This document shows positions 53,216-62,771 of a DNA stretch of 64,000 nucleotides, piece by piece. The DNA is from Chromatium okenii (GTDB taxonomy: Bacteria; Pseudomonadota; Gammaproteobacteria; Chromatiales; Chromatiaceae). The stretch lies in assembly GCF_016583745.1 (NCBI RefSeq), contig NZ_NRRQ01000010.1:63271-127270 (forward strand). Direction: 5' to 3'. How positions within the stretch are numbered: position 1 is the stretch's first letter; each line of letters opens with the position of its first letter. A program made the translations under genes and the position numbers. A model generated the notes under the pieces. It was not told where the DNA came from, did no database searches, and was given only the letters and a program-made list of their open reading frames with translations.

Positions 53216-54748
53216 TTAAGCGTCAGTTGCTTGCCGCCGCCGTTTGGGTTTGGGCACTTGCGCCCGCCGCGTTGCGGCAGTGAAGGTCGCCAAAATCGGT
53301 GTGCTCGGCGGTGCGCCGGGCAGTGGACTGGTAAGCGCCGCCGGTTCGCGTTGATAGTAGGAACTGAAGCGGCGCGGCGGTAACGACAGCGGCGCAGCAA
53401 CGGGCGTGGGCACAACCGCCAGCGGTGCAGAGTCTTCTGGCAGCGCGGCGATGAGCGGCAACGGAATGGGCGCGGGACGCGGTTTGTCCACCCGCCGCGG
53501 CGCAGGCGCAGCACTCCGACCATCGCGCCGTTCCTCCCGATCTTCGCGGTCGGGACGCAGCCGACTGCGCGGATCGACCTCGGCAAGCTGGCTCGCTTCG
53601 ACCGGCAAAATGGGGATTTTGGCGTCGATAAACGCTTCAATGTCGGGCAAATAAAAGGCGTAGGTTTCGCACACAAACCCAATCGCTTCACCCGCCGCGC
53701 CAGCTCGTGCCGTGCGCCCGATCCGGTGGACGTAATCTTCCGGGTCTTCGGGCAGATCGTAGTTGACGACGTGAGTGACATCGGGAATGTGCAGCCCGCG
53801 AGCAGCGACATCGGTGCCGACCAGCACTGGCAAGGTGCCATCCGTGAAATCACGCAATAATTGCAAGCGTTTGTTTTGCGGCACATCGCCTGACAGCACG
53901 GCAGTATTGATGCCGTTGCCCTGCAAATAGCCCCACACGCGGTCAGCCTCGCGTTTGGTGTTGACGAAAACCATGATGCGAGCGTCCGTCCAACTGCGCA
54001 CCAGCCCGAGCAGCAGCGGAATTTTGTCGGCGTTGGCGGTCATGTAACACCACTGGCGCACGCGCTCGGCCGTGATCGTGTCGGTGGCGATCTTGACCAG
54101 TTGCGGGTGATTCATGTGTTCATACGCCAGCTCGGTGACGCGATACGACAGCGTGGCGGAAAACAGCAGCCCTAACCGCGCTTCCGGTGGCGGCATCCGC
54201 CGCAGTAAAAAGCGAATGTCTTTGATAAAACCCAGATCAAACATGCGGTCGGCTTCGTCGAGCACGACGGCTTCAATCGCTTGAAGATCAAAGATTTTTT
54301 GCTTGAGATAATCAATCAGTCGCCCCGGCGTTCCGATTAACAGATCAACCCCGGCGGCGAGTTCGTCGCGCTGCTGTTGATAGCCGGTGCCGCCATACAC
54401 CAGTCCGGCGCGGAGTCCGGTGTGGGCGGCGAGCAGCAGGGTGTCGCGGTGAATCTGCACAGCCAGCTCGCGGGTCGGTGCGACGATCAAGGCGCGAGGT
54501 TGACCGCTGAGATGCGGCGCGGGTGGCGTGGTCAGGAGGCGCTGCATGACAACGACTAAAAAGGCGGCGGTTTTGCCGGTGCCGGTTTGGGCTTGACCGG
54601 CGACATCGCGTCCGGCAAGCGCCAGCGGCAAGGTTTCGGCCTGAATCGGGGTGCAATGGGTAAAACCAGCGGCTGCGAGTCCGCTGAGAATGCGCGGATC
54701 AAGGTCGAACTCGTCAAAACGCTGGGTCGTGAGATGGGTGGTTGTCAT
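53216..54748 (-). CDS. rhlB: DEAD-box RNA helicase RhlB
   Basis: RhlB unwinds RNA and, in enterics, serves the RNase E degradosome. The 510-residue protein has all DEAD-box motifs: the Q motif [47 protein letters not shown] (RhlB-style [11 protein letters not shown]), SAT and [10 protein letters not shown]. The N-terminus [13 protein letters not shown] matches RhlB. A Pro/Arg/Ala-rich C-terminal tail of about 120 residues is longer than in E. coli and may bind RNA or partners. It is divergent from trxA-rho, the same neighbours as in E. coli. Confidence 0.92.
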   Translation of the reverse strand: MTTTHLTTQRFDEFDLDPRILSGLAAAGFTHCTPIQAETLPLALAGRDVAGQAQTGTGKTAAFLVVVMQRLLTTPPAPHLSGQPRALIVAPTRELAVQIHRDTLLLAAHTGLRAGLVYGGTGYQQQRDELAAGVDLLIGTPGRLIDYLKQKIFDLQAIEAVVLDEADRMFDLGFIKDIRFLLRRMPPPEARLGLLFSATLSYRVTELAYEHMNHPQLVKIATDTITAERVRQWCYMTANADKIPLLLGLVRSWTDARIMVFVNTKREADRVWGYLQGNGINTAVLSGDVPQNKRLQLLRDFTDGTLPVLVGTDVAARGLHIPDVTHVVNYDLPEDPEDYVHRIGRTARAGAAGEAIGFVCETYAFYLPDIEAFIDAKIPILPVEASQLAEVDPRSRLRPDREDREERRDGRSAAPAPRRVDKPRPAPIPLPLIAALPEDSAPLAVVPTPVAAPLSLPPRRFSSYYQREPAALTSPLPGAPPSTPILATFTAATRRAQVPKPKRRRQATDA

Positions 54749-54936
54749 CGAATTTCCTGCGAGAAATCCCGCGTTTGGCGGCGAAGTAATTGACTACACC
54801 AGCGGTCAATGCTTGCAAATTGTTTACGCTTTGGATCAAATAGCATCTTATCTTGATCGCCGCATTTAACGCGAATTTGCTTGCTCAGAATTGCTGCTGA
54901 CTCTCCATATTTCCATTCCAACCAATCCCTCATCAT
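54745..54936 (-). CDS. possible 63-residue protein coupled to rhlB
   Basis: A frame reading [20 protein letters not shown] ends with a TGA that overlaps the rhlB ATG (ATGA), as coupled genes do. The sequence is protein-like, with many Trp/Tyr/Lys and balanced charges, and no competing frame is better. No ribosome site is evident and no family is known. It could be a small accessory gene or chance. Confidence 0.35.
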   Translation of the reverse strand: MMRDWLEWKYGESAAILSKQIRVKCGDQDKMLFDPKRKQFASIDRWCSQLLRRQTRDFSQEIR

Positions 54937-54957
54937 TCCAATAGGAGACCGCTTCCA

Positions 54958-55284
54958 GTGAGTGATAGCATCGTCCATGTGACCGACGACTCTTTTGAAC
55001 AAGAGGTTTTGCAATCCCCTGAACCTGTATTGGTGGACTATTGGGCCGATTGGTGTGGGCCGTGCAAAATGATTGCACCGATTCTCGATGATATTGCCAA
55101 CGAATATGCCGGACGGCTCAAGGTTGCCAAGCTCAATATCGACGACAATCCCGCCACGCCGCCGCGTTATGGCATTCGCGGCATTCCCACGCTGATGCTG
55201 TTTCGCGCTGGCGAAGTGGAAGCCACCAAGGTCGGTGCGGTGTCCAAATCACAGTTGACCGCTTTCATTGACAGCAATCTCTGA
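54958..55284 (+). CDS. trxA: thioredoxin
   Basis: Thioredoxin reduces protein disulfides in the cytoplasm. The 108-residue protein has the active site [15 protein letters not shown], the cis-Pro in [10 protein letters not shown] and a normal length. It starts at GTG 54958 with AGGAG 10 bases upstream. One oddity is the stretch [14 protein letters not shown], where the usual residue before Tyr is Ala or Lys. It precedes rho as in many gammaproteobacteria. Confidence 0.95.
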   Translation: MSDSIVHVTDDSFEQEVLQSPEPVLVDYWADWCGPCKMIAPILDDIANEYAGRLKVAKLNIDDNPATPPRYGIRGIPTLMLFRAGEVEATKVGAVSKSQLTAFIDSNL

Positions 55285-55359
55285 ACTGCTCACCTACCTC
55301 AGTCCTCGCCACGCCAGACGCCGTGTCTTTCAGAGCTGCATTTCAATCAAACCAACACG

Positions 55360-55379
55360 GGATGCCCAACTGGGCATCC
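55360..55379 (+). promoter_or_regulatory. hairpin in the rho leader
   Basis: GGATGCCC (55360-55367) pairs perfectly with GGGCATCC (55372-55379) in the 197-base leader between trxA and rho. No T-run follows, so it is not a classical terminator. Rho is known to be autoregulated through its leader in other species; a role here is inference. Confidence 0.5.
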
Positions 55380-55481
55380 GCTCTCCGGTAAATTGCCGCC
55401 CCGCAGTCGCCTTCCTGCGCGATCCTAACCCGTCACGGGATGCAATCAACCAGCCTTGTCCTCACTCCAACGATAATCCCG

Positions 55482-56738
55482 ATGAATCTAACTGAACTGA
55501 AAAAGACGCCAGTGCCCGAACTGGTTGCGCTCGCGCAAGAAATGGAAATTGAGGGCGTGGGGCGCTCCCGCAAACAGGATTTGATTTTTGCCATTCTCAA
55601 AGCACAGGCGAAACGCGGCGAGGATATTTCCGGCGACGGGGTACTCGAAATTCTGTCCGATGGCTTTGGCTTTTTGCGCTCCGCCGACGCCTCCTATCTC
55701 GCCGGACCTGATGATATTTATGTCTCGCCCAGCCAGATTCGCCGTTTCGCCCTGCGCACCGGTGACACCATTTCCGGCAAGATTCGCCCGCCGAAAGATG
55801 GTGAACGCTATTTCGCCCTGCTCAAAGTCAACGACATCAACTTTGACCGCCCCGAAAATGCGAAGTCAAAGATTTTATTTGAAAATTTCACTCCGCTTTT
55901 CGCCCAAAAACGCCTCACGCTGGAAATCGGCAACGGCAGCACCGAAGACATCACCGCTCGCACCATCGACCTCGTCGCGCCCATCGGACGCGGGCAACGC
56001 GGGCTGATCGTCTCGCCGCCCAAAGCCGGCAAAACCATGATGTTGCAAAACATCGCCCAGTCGATTGGACACAATCATCCTGAGTGTTATCTCATCGTCT
56101 TGCTGATTGACGAGCGCCCGGAAGAGGTCACGGAAATGACCCGCTCGGTGCGCGGCGAGGTGATTTCGTCCACTTTCGATGAACCGGCGACTCGGCACGT
56201 TCAAGTCGCAGAAATGGTGATTGAAAAAGCCAAGCGGCTGGTGGAGCACAAGCTGGATGTGGTGATTTTGCTCGATTCCATCACGCGGCTGGCGCGGGCG
56301 TATAACACCGTTGTCCCCTCGTCCGGCAAGGTCTTAACTGGCGGCGTGGACGCCAACGCGCTGCAACGCCCGAAACGCTTTTTTGGCACGGCGCGGAATG
56401 TTGAGGAAGGCGGCAGCTTGACTATTTTGGCGACCGCGTTGGTGGATACCGGCTCGCGGATGGATGACGTGATTTATGAGGAATTCAAAGGCACCGGCAA
56501 CATGGAAATCCACATGGATCGCCGCATCGCCGAGCGCCGCATCTTTCCGGCCATCAACATCAATCGCTCCGGCACGCGCCGTGAAGAGCTGCTGATGGGC
56601 GCGGCAGAACTGCAAAAGATGTGGATTTTGCGGAAGATTTTGCATCCGATGGACGAGCTGGCGGCGATGGAGTTTTTATTCGACAAGCTCAAAGCCACCA
56701 AAACCAACGATGAGTTTTTTTCATCCATGAAAGGTTGA
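55482..56738 (+). CDS. rho: transcription termination factor Rho
   Basis: Rho is the hexameric RNA-dependent ATPase that ends transcripts. The 418-residue protein has the N-terminal helix ([20 protein letters not shown]), the RNA-binding cold-shock-like domain with SDGFGFLRS, Walker [13 protein letters not shown], Walker [17 protein letters not shown] and the R-loop region [22 protein letters not shown] 55482 fits the family exactly; the longer frame from 55440 lies in the leader. Confidence 0.97.
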   Translation: MNLTELKKTPVPELVALAQEMEIEGVGRSRKQDLIFAILKAQAKRGEDISGDGVLEILSDGFGFLRSADASYLAGPDDIYVSPSQIRRFALRTGDTISGKIRPPKDGERYFALLKVNDINFDRPENAKSKILFENFTPLFAQKRLTLEIGNGSTEDITARTIDLVAPIGRGQRGLIVSPPKAGKTMMLQNIAQSIGHNHPECYLIVLLIDERPEEVTEMTRSVRGEVISSTFDEPATRHVQVAEMVIEKAKRLVEHKLDVVILLDSITRLARAYNTVVPSSGKVLTGGVDANALQRPKRFFGTARNVEEGGSLTILATALVDTGSRMDDVIYEEFKGTGNMEIHMDRRIAERRIFPAININRSGTRREELLMGAAELQKMWILRKILHPMDELAAMEFLFDKLKATKTNDEFFSSMKG

Positions 56739-56774
56739 TACGCCCGACCCGGCGCAGCGTGTTCACCCAGTCAT

Positions 56775-56876
56775 TTAACGACTGGTTGGGGTGCGCAGTT
56801 GCTGGGTCAATTTCTGAAATTCTCGCTGCATTTCCAGATTCTCAAACGGGCGCAACGCCGGAATCTGGCGCTTCAT
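56775..56876 (-). CDS. possible 33-residue peptide or gene fragment
   Basis: The minus-strand frame reads MKRQIPALRPFENLEMQREF and ends QQLRTPTSR. It is helix-like and protein-like in composition, but there is no ribosome site or family match. It may be the remaining C-terminus of a lost gene. Confidence 0.25.
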   Translation of the reverse strand: MKRQIPALRPFENLEMQREFQKLTQQLRTPTSR

Positions 56877-57206
56877 CGAAGTGAGTTAAGGATGACGAAC
56901 GACCCTCCAGCGCGTCGCGTATTGAAAAGGAGTGCCTGCGCTTTTCGATAATCGCGTGCTGTTTTTTCAGGTGTATTCATCGTGTGTTTAGCCTCTCAAT
57001 GAAATGCCGGACTTTCCCGGCAGTCAGCTCTTACGAGCACACCCGAAGGTGTAAAGGTCACCTCGCCGGGATATGCGCCAGTGTGTCCAAACCGCACTGC
57101 CCGTTGCCGCGCTCCGTGCTGTTTAACGATCTGGTTACAGAGCTTGGAGCTGGTGAAGCACCCCAAGGTGTGTTCTTGAACTCTACGCATATCGTTTACT
57201 CAACCA

Positions 57207-57228
57207 TCTCCCCCTTTGAAAAGGGATT
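57207..57228. repeat. truncated copy of the C-run/G-run palindromic repeat
   Basis: TCTCCCCCTTTGAAAAGGGA closely resembles the palindrome at 59831-59851 inside the adenylating-enzyme gene. It is one of a dispersed family of short palindromic repeats. Confidence 0.6.
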
Positions 57229-57551
57229 TCGAGTCGGCTGGTTGAGCAATTCAGGATGTTACACCTGAAAAATGATGCAACGACTGCGGCAGGAATGCCT
57301 AAGGCATTGCATCAAAGCGCGCGCTCAACCCGTAATAGCGACGAGCATTCGGCAAATCTTCACCGCTGGCGACCACCAACTGCTGCTCCCAAGAATGTGC
57401 GCATAAGTGTTTATGCACAACTGGGTCATTCGCTCTCCGTTGATAGTGACATCACTGCAACTAGAGTCCTGGTTGGGCAGTCTCAACCGAACGGCCAACC
57501 TGCGTTGGCAACATCGAGTACTACTGAACATTGCGCCTTGGCATTACCATA

Positions 57552-57590
57552 AAAGCCACTCGGCTGATCATCCTTGGGCAGAGTGGCTTT
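57552..57590 (+). repeat. perfect 10-bp hairpin
   Basis: AAAGCCACTC (57552-57561) is complementary to GAGTGGCTTT (57581-57590) with a 19-base loop. It may be a weak terminator or the end of a decayed element; only a short T-run is present inside the stem. Confidence 0.4.
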
Positions 57591-57821
57591 GCGACCCAAT
57601 GTTGTTCATACCCGACGGGACGCGAAACCTTCGCGCTTGTGGATACCATCCACCACTTCATTCTCAAACAACCATACCTAGAAAACAAGAAAACCCCTCT
57701 TGATATTCTCAATCTGTAGGGCGCGGTCACTGCTAAGAGTGTTTTCTATAGGTTAAAGAGCACTATAACGTACTTAATTTAATACTAGAGTCTAGCTCCG
57801 TCTCAGTTACGCCAGCACCGC

Positions 57822-58259
57822 TTAGGTTTCCAGCCAAAATGTCACCGGGCCATCGTTGACCAACGCCACCTGCATGTCAGCGCCAAAACGTCCGGTCGCC
57901 ACCAGCGGATGCTGCTGTCGCGCCAGCGCCACCAGATACTCAAATAACCGCTGTCCGTCGGCAGGTGCCGCAGCGGTCGTGAAGCTGGCGCGAGTGCCGC
58001 TGCGGGTGTCGGCCGCCAGCGTGAACTGCGGCACCAGCAATAGCCCGCCGCCAATTTCCTGCACGTTGTGATTCATTCGGTCGCTGGCATCGGGAAAGAC
58101 GCGATAACGCAACAGCCGCGCCAGCAATCGCTCCGCTCGTGCCTCGGTGTCGCCGCGCTGGACGCCGATGAACACCAGCAATCCGCGCTCAATTGCGCCG
58201 ACCGCTTCCGCGCCGACCGTGACCTGCGCTTGCGTCACCCGTTGCAGTAAACCGATCAC
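57822..58259 (-). CDS. dtd: D-aminoacyl-tRNA deacylase
   Basis: Dtd removes D-amino acids mischarged on tRNA. The 145-residue protein starts [15 protein letters not shown] and shows the two family signatures: PQFTLAADT (usually SQFTL) and [11 protein letters not shown] (Gly-cis-Pro GP site). The Ser-to-Pro change in the first motif is a mild oddity. Its ATG overlaps the stop of pip, so the two are coupled. Confidence 0.94.
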   Translation of the reverse strand: MIGLLQRVTQAQVTVGAEAVGAIERGLLVFIGVQRGDTEARAERLLARLLRYRVFPDASDRMNHNVQEIGGGLLLVPQFTLAADTRSGTRASFTTAAAPADGQRLFEYLVALARQQHPLVATGRFGADMQVALVNDGPVTFWLET

Positions 58260-59218
58260 GTCAGTGCTTGCGCAAACTGATCGGTTGCCGCCACCAGCGC
58301 CGCCCGAATGCCCGGCTCAAAGGCGGAATGCCCCGCGTCGGCGATGATCTGCAACTGCGCCGTCGGCCAAGCGCGATGCAGTTCCCACGCCGAGCGCAGC
58401 GGGCAAATCACGTCATAACGCCCCTGCACGATCACGCCGGGAATACTCGCTAATCGGTAGGCATCACGCAGCAATTGGTTCGGTTCGAGAAACGCGTGGT
58501 TGACAAAATAGTGGCATTCGATCCGCGCCAAACTCAGCGCCAGATGCGGCTGGGCAAAATGCGCTTGCAGGTCTGGATTACTGAGAAGCGTCGCAGTGCG
58601 CCCTTCCCACACCGACCACGCTTTGGCGGCTGCCATCCGCGCCACCTCATCGCTGCCGGTCAATCGCCGGTGATACGCGCTCAACAGGTCATCGCGCTCG
58701 GCAAGCGGAATCGGCGCGAGAAAATCTGCCCACCAATCGGGAAACAACCAGTTGGCACCTTCCTGATAAAACCAGTGAATTTCTGGCTGCCGGCACAGGA
58801 AAATCCCGCGCACAATCAACGCGGTGACACGCTCAGGATGGGTTTCGGCATACGCCAGCGCCAGCGTCGATCCCCACGAACCGCCAAACACCAGCCAGCG
58901 ATCAATGCCCAGCCGCTCGCGGATGCGCTCGATGTCGGCGACCAACTCCCAAGTGGTGTTGGCGGTCAGCGTCGCGTGAGGAGTGGAGCGTCCGCAGCCG
59001 CGTTGATCGAACAGCACGGCGCGATAACGATCAGGATCAAAAAAGCCGCGATGCGCTGGCTCGCAGCCGGCACCGGGCCCGCCGTGCAAAAAGACTGCGG
59101 GAATGCCGTCGGGACGTCCGCATTCTTCAATAAACAGCCGGTGCCCGTCGCCCACGTCAAGCGTGTGCGTGGCGAAGGGTTTGACGATGGGATACAGCTC
59201 AGAGATGTTGGTGTCCAC
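58256..59218 (-). CDS. pip: proline iminopeptidase
   Basis: Pip releases N-terminal proline from peptides. The 320-residue alpha/beta hydrolase shows the oxyanion region [20 protein letters not shown], the nucleophile elbow [16 protein letters not shown], Asp in [12 protein letters not shown] and the final His in [11 protein letters not shown]. It starts at a GTG. A family partner or regulator is not apparent; it is coupled to dtd. Confidence 0.93.
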   Translation of the reverse strand: MDTNISELYPIVKPFATHTLDVGDGHRLFIEECGRPDGIPAVFLHGGPGAGCEPAHRGFFDPDRYRAVLFDQRGCGRSTPHATLTANTTWELVADIERIRERLGIDRWLVFGGSWGSTLALAYAETHPERVTALIVRGIFLCRQPEIHWFYQEGANWLFPDWWADFLAPIPLAERDDLLSAYHRRLTGSDEVARMAAAKAWSVWEGRTATLLSNPDLQAHFAQPHLALSLARIECHYFVNHAFLEPNQLLRDAYRLASIPGVIVQGRYDVICPLRSAWELHRAWPTAQLQIIADAGHSAFEPGIRAALVAATDQFAQALT

Positions 59219-59250
59219 AAATACCGCTAACCAGTTGAATGATAAAAGTA

Positions 59251-60684
59251 TTATTGCCTTGCTTCGACGCGGCGGATGAGCCGCTCCACGCTGGCAGTCA
59301 GGCGCTGGCGATCATATTTGCCGGACGCCAGCAGCGGCAGTTGCCGCACGCGCAAATAGCACCTCGGCAGCTCGGCACCGCGCAGATGTTCCTGACAGTG
59401 GCGCTGCACCTCGGCGGGAGTGGCGCTGCCGCGATACACGGCGATCAAACGATGTCCCCACACGTCGTCAGCCAGCGCCACCACCACCGCTTCCGTCACT
59501 TCTGCCGCAGCGTTGACCACCGTTTCGACCCGCGCCAGCGCGACGTTGGTGCCGCCAATCACGCGCACTGCATCAGCGCGACCGTGCAGATGCACTTGTC
59601 CATCCGCAGCGAGACAACCGAGATCGGCAGTTTCAAACCAACCGTCGGTCAAGCCAATGCCGAGCTGGCGCGTTGGCGTCGCGTATCCCGCCATCACCAG
59701 CGCCCCGCGCACCCGCAACCGCCGCAGTGGTTCAGCGCAGTGCGGGGCGTCAAGCTCCACGCCGGGGAGCAGAGCAATTCCGGGTTCAATTTCTCCCGAC
59801 CCCCCTTTTTCAAACGGCACTCCTTCATCTCCCCCCTTTGAAAAAGGGGGGCTGGGGGGGATTTGCGTGGCAATTTGGCTCGCGGTTTCCGTCATTCCAT
59901 AAGTCCGCACCAGCGGCCAACCGGCTGCCAGCGCCCGCTGCGCCAGCGCCGCACTCAGCGCCTGTCCGCCCACCAACAGCACTCGCAACGATGGCGGCGG
60001 AGTCGGATCAATCTCCAACAACCGCGCCAGCATCGGTGGCACCAACGACATATGCGTCACCGGCAAGCGCCGTAAATCCGCGTTGACAGCGGCAGCATTG
60101 AATCCGTCGTGCAGCAGCAGCGTTGCGCCAGCCAGCGCGGTGCGATAAGCAATTGATATTCCACCGATATGACTCAGCCGCAGACATGCCAGCCACAGAT
60201 TGCCCGCTCGCAGTCCCAAGCGCGTGTTGACCGCTTGTGCCGAAGCCCACAGCGTGTCATTGCGCAACATCACCACTTTTGGCGAGCCGGAGCTGCCGCT
60301 GGTGGCAATCAGAAGTGCTGGCGCGGGGCAAGGCGGTTGCGGTGGGACGTAGCCCGTTGCGGTGAGCTGCGCTGACCAGTGCCATTCTGCGCTGGTGTGA
60401 ATGACGAGCTGCTGCACGGCGGCTGGGGTCAAATTGCTGCGATATGGCAGCACCGCTGCGCCGAGATCGCTGAGGGCGTGGTGCAATAACAACAGATCAC
60501 GCGCTGGCGCATCTGGCGCTAACACCACCTGCCCGCTGCGCACTCCGGCGGCAGCGAGGACGCGGGCGTGATCGTGGGCATGAGCGCACAGCTCGGCGCT
60601 CGTCCACGCCTCGGCACCGGTCAGCAGTGCCGGGCTGATGGCTGCGGGTTTACCAGCGCACTGCAAACACACAACGGCGATCAC
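59251..60684 (-). CDS. acyl-adenylating enzyme (MenE-like AMP-dependent synthetase) with a repeat-derived insertion
   Basis: The 477-residue protein belongs to the adenylate-forming family that makes acyl-AMP and usually acyl-CoA. It has the P-loop IATSGSSGSPKVVMLRND, RTYGMTETASQ, the late TADLGCLAADGQVHLHGRAD and a final Lys in LASGKYDRQRL, which closes the active site. Closest in style are O-succinylbenzoate-CoA ligases, but no menaquinone genes are nearby, so the substrate is unknown. About residues 274-298 (PPSPPFSKGGDEGVPFEKGG) come from a palindromic DNA repeat inserted in frame after SQIATQ. It starts at GTG 60684, overlapping the V4R gene. Confidence 0.8.
   Translation of the reverse strand: MIAVVCLQCAGKPAAISPALLTGAEAWTSAELCAHAHDHARVLAAAGVRSGQVVLAPDAPARDLLLLHHALSDLGAAVLPYRSNLTPAAVQQLVIHTSAEWHWSAQLTATGYVPPQPPCPAPALLIATSGSSGSPKVVMLRNDTLWASAQAVNTRLGLRAGNLWLACLRLSHIGGISIAYRTALAGATLLLHDGFNAAAVNADLRRLPVTHMSLVPPMLARLLEIDPTPPPSLRVLLVGGQALSAALAQRALAAGWPLVRTYGMTETASQIATQIPPSPPFSKGGDEGVPFEKGGSGEIEPGIALLPGVELDAPHCAEPLRRLRVRGALVMAGYATPTRQLGIGLTDGWFETADLGCLAADGQVHLHGRADAVRVIGGTNVALARVETVVNAAAEVTEAVVVALADDVWGHRLIAVYRGSATPAEVQRHCQEHLRGAELPRCYLRVRQLPLLASGKYDRQRLTASVERLIRRVEARQ
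59792..59863. repeat. C-run/G-run palindromic repeat inserted in frame in the adenylating-enzyme gene
   Basis: CCCCCCTTT (59831-59839) and AAAGGGGGG (59843-59851) form a near-perfect palindrome flanked by related half-sites (CCCCCCTTTTTCAAACG upstream; CTGGGGGGGATT downstream). It encodes the Pro/Gly-rich insertion absent from the family. A related truncated copy lies at 57207-57228. Confidence 0.75.
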
Positions 60685-61246
60685 CTTTGGCAGCGCAGGC
60701 CGTTTCGGTCACGACGGCTTTTTTATGCACGAGCTGCTGAAACAGGCGCTCGAAGGTGCCAACGTAATAATCACACAGCGGTTCATCCGCCGTTGCGCCG
60801 CGACAAATCAACGAGTTAGTGACAAATAGCAGCGGCGGAAAACTCGCATCAGACTCAAAAACGCCGCTGCCGATAAACGTCCACGCATTGCCATGAATCG
60901 CTTTGAGCAGCACTCGCGCCGCCAGTCGCGCTGGCAGAATTTTGAGCAGGCGCTGCGCGGAGCGCGGAATCCGGTTCGCCAGCAAATAATCGCCGGTGCG
61001 CAGACCAGCATCGCGGGCAACGGCTCGCGCAGCGGGAATGCCGAGCTGTGCCCGCAGCGCGTGGTGCAGCGCGATGGTTTCCTCTTCCGGCACCATCATC
61101 GTCGGCAGTGCGGCGAGGTAATGCGGGAGACCGGCGGCGGTGAACACTTCGGTGACGGCGGCTTGGCCGTGTTGCGCGGCGAGAGCTTCGGCGATGCGAA
61201 TAATGGAATTTGGGCCGATGCGGCCGTGATGCGGATGTGAACTCAT
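60650..61246 (-). CDS. V4R-domain protein, BchJ-like
   Basis: The 198-residue protein ends with a V4R small-molecule-binding domain, including the conserved CAAKGDRRCVFAV (two Cys and Gly-Asp). The overall layout, IGPNSIIRIAEALAAQHGQA at the N-terminus and the central helical part, resembles BchJ, once annotated as a bacteriochlorophyll 4-vinyl reductase and now often regarded as a tetrapyrrole-binding or delivery protein. It lies directly downstream of the HemN-like gene, supporting a tetrapyrrole link. No other photosynthesis genes are in the window. AGGATC precedes ATG 61246. Confidence 0.72.
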   Translation of the reverse strand: MSSHPHHGRIGPNSIIRIAEALAAQHGQAAVTEVFTAAGLPHYLAALPTMMVPEEETIALHHALRAQLGIPAARAVARDAGLRTGDYLLANRIPRSAQRLLKILPARLAARVLLKAIHGNAWTFIGSGVFESDASFPPLLFVTNSLICRGATADEPLCDYYVGTFERLFQQLVHKKAVVTETACAAKGDRRCVFAVRW

Positions 61247-61256
61247 CAATTTGATC

Positions 61257-62603
61257 CTAAACGTTTTTATAAGTGTCTAATTCTAAAAATGCGTCCGGTT
61301 CATTGCACAAATTGCGCAATAAATAACGACCTTCCGCAGTGACGCGAATGCCATCGGCAGACATTTCCACCAGACCTTGGGCGACGTGATCGTGCAGGCG
61401 GTCATAATCCTGCGCCAAATCCGCTGCCACATTCGCCGGCAGTTGCAAATTACACATCAGCGACAAAATGGCCTCGCGGCGGCGGCGGTCGGTATCGCTC
61501 AGGCGTCGCCCCCACGCGACCGGCAAATAATGCTGCGTGATCCGCTCCTGCCACGTTTTCAGGTCGGATTCATTTTGCACCAGCACGCCGTCAATTTCGC
61601 CGATCCCGCTCGGCCCAAACGCCAACACCTGTTTACTCGGTGCGGGGGTGTAGCCAATCGCGCTGTGGTGCAAATGACCTTCGGTTTGGGCACACGCCAG
61701 CTCGTCGCTTTCGCGCACGAACACATCCAGCCCCACCCAGCGATAACCGGCTTCGGTGAAAGCGTGAACGGCGTCGTGAAACAGCGCCAGTTTGTCGCTG
61801 GCGCTGGGCAGATGATCGGCGTTGATGGCGTGTTGATGCGGGCGCGTGGCGGGATCGTGGGCGTAACTGAAGCAGGCGATGCGGTCGGGGCTGAGATCAA
61901 GAATGTGTTTTAACGTGGATTGAAAACCGGCGCGAGTTTGAAAGGGTAAGCCATACACTAAATCCAAATTGATGCTTTGAAAGCCAGTTTCGCGGGCAGT
62001 TAAAAAGACATCGCGCACCATATCAAGTGATTGCACGCGCCCAATGGCACGTTGCACATCGGCATTCAAATCTTGCACGCCAAAACTAATGCGGCGAAAT
62101 CCCAAACCATATAACAATTCCAATTGACCGGCAGACGAGCGGCGCGGATTGCATTCAATGGAAGTACAGACATTCGGTGCGAGTGAAAAATAGCGTTCGA
62201 CAATTTCCATCAGCCGCGCTAATTGCGGTTCATTGAGATGATTGGGAGTGCCGCCGCCGACGTGTAATTGATTGACTTGTCGCCCGTGTCCAATGCAGGC
62301 GCTGACCATTGCAAATTCACTTTCTAACGCATCGAGATAGTGATCAACTTTTTCAAGACTGTGTGTGACTGTGGTATCGCAGGCGCAATATAAACAGCGC
62401 ACATGACAAAAGGGGACGTGAATATAAACGGCTAATGGTTCTTCGGGACGCTTGCGCAATTCCGCTAATACATCGCGGTATTCAGCATCACTAAACACGC
62501 ATTCGCGCCCAAAATCAGTGGCTACAGCGGCATAGCCGCGAGGAGAATAACCGTGCCGCTTCATCAATTCGAGCGGTAAATGAGAAGGTACAGAAGCTGT
62601 CAT
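61257..62603 (-). CDS. hemN: oxygen-independent coproporphyrinogen III oxidase-like radical SAM enzyme
   Basis: The enzyme family decarboxylates coproporphyrinogen III in anaerobic haem synthesis. The 448-residue protein has the radical SAM cluster motif in FCHVRCLYCACD (C-x3-C-x2-C, with the extra CxC of true HemN), the glycine-rich LHVGGGTPNHL, and ISFGVQDLNADVQRAIGR. The C-terminal HemN domain (GFGPSGIG-like, AFGPSGIGEI; then a late winged part) is present. Two residues before the motif it keeps YIHVPFC. It is followed by the V4R gene after 10 bases. Confidence 0.9.
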   Translation of the reverse strand: MTASVPSHLPLELMKRHGYSPRGYAAVATDFGRECVFSDAEYRDVLAELRKRPEEPLAVYIHVPFCHVRCLYCACDTTVTHSLEKVDHYLDALESEFAMVSACIGHGRQVNQLHVGGGTPNHLNEPQLARLMEIVERYFSLAPNVCTSIECNPRRSSAGQLELLYGLGFRRISFGVQDLNADVQRAIGRVQSLDMVRDVFLTARETGFQSINLDLVYGLPFQTRAGFQSTLKHILDLSPDRIACFSYAHDPATRPHQHAINADHLPSASDKLALFHDAVHAFTEAGYRWVGLDVFVRESDELACAQTEGHLHHSAIGYTPAPSKQVLAFGPSGIGEIDGVLVQNESDLKTWQERITQHYLPVAWGRRLSDTDRRRREAILSLMCNLQLPANVAADLAQDYDRLHDHVAQGLVEMSADGIRVTAEGRYLLRNLCNEPDAFLELDTYKNV

Positions 62604-62771
62604 GGTGAAAACCCGCTGAGTCAGGTGATACCGTTAGGAGTTGTCGCTGCCCATCATGGTTATGAGGCAGAATGAAATACACTCAGGTGCCGCTCTGAAT
62701 GGTGAATGATAAAACAGTACGGCGGTAATTAATTGTTCAGCACAATAAAGCGCAGCGCGTGAGTGAATTCA

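Larger units (their letters stand above)
56739..57821. other. about 1.1 kb decayed non-coding region between rho and dtd
   Basis: No convincing gene is present on either strand. It holds a 33-residue minus-strand frame at 56775-56876 (MKRQIPALRPFENLEMQREF then 13 more), hairpins TGCCGG/CCGGCA and CACC/GGTG near 57006-57055, a truncated copy of the dispersed C-run/G-run palindrome (57207-57228), and a perfect 10-bp stem AAAGCCACTC/GAGTGGCTTT (57552-57590). The sequence looks like mobile-element debris, but no transposase is recognisable. Confidence 0.5.

Noticed and set aside
57256-57552. 98-residue frame that could be a transposase zinc-ribbon end
   Set aside because: The similarity to TnpB-like ends is too vague: the Cys residues that define the ribbon are absent.
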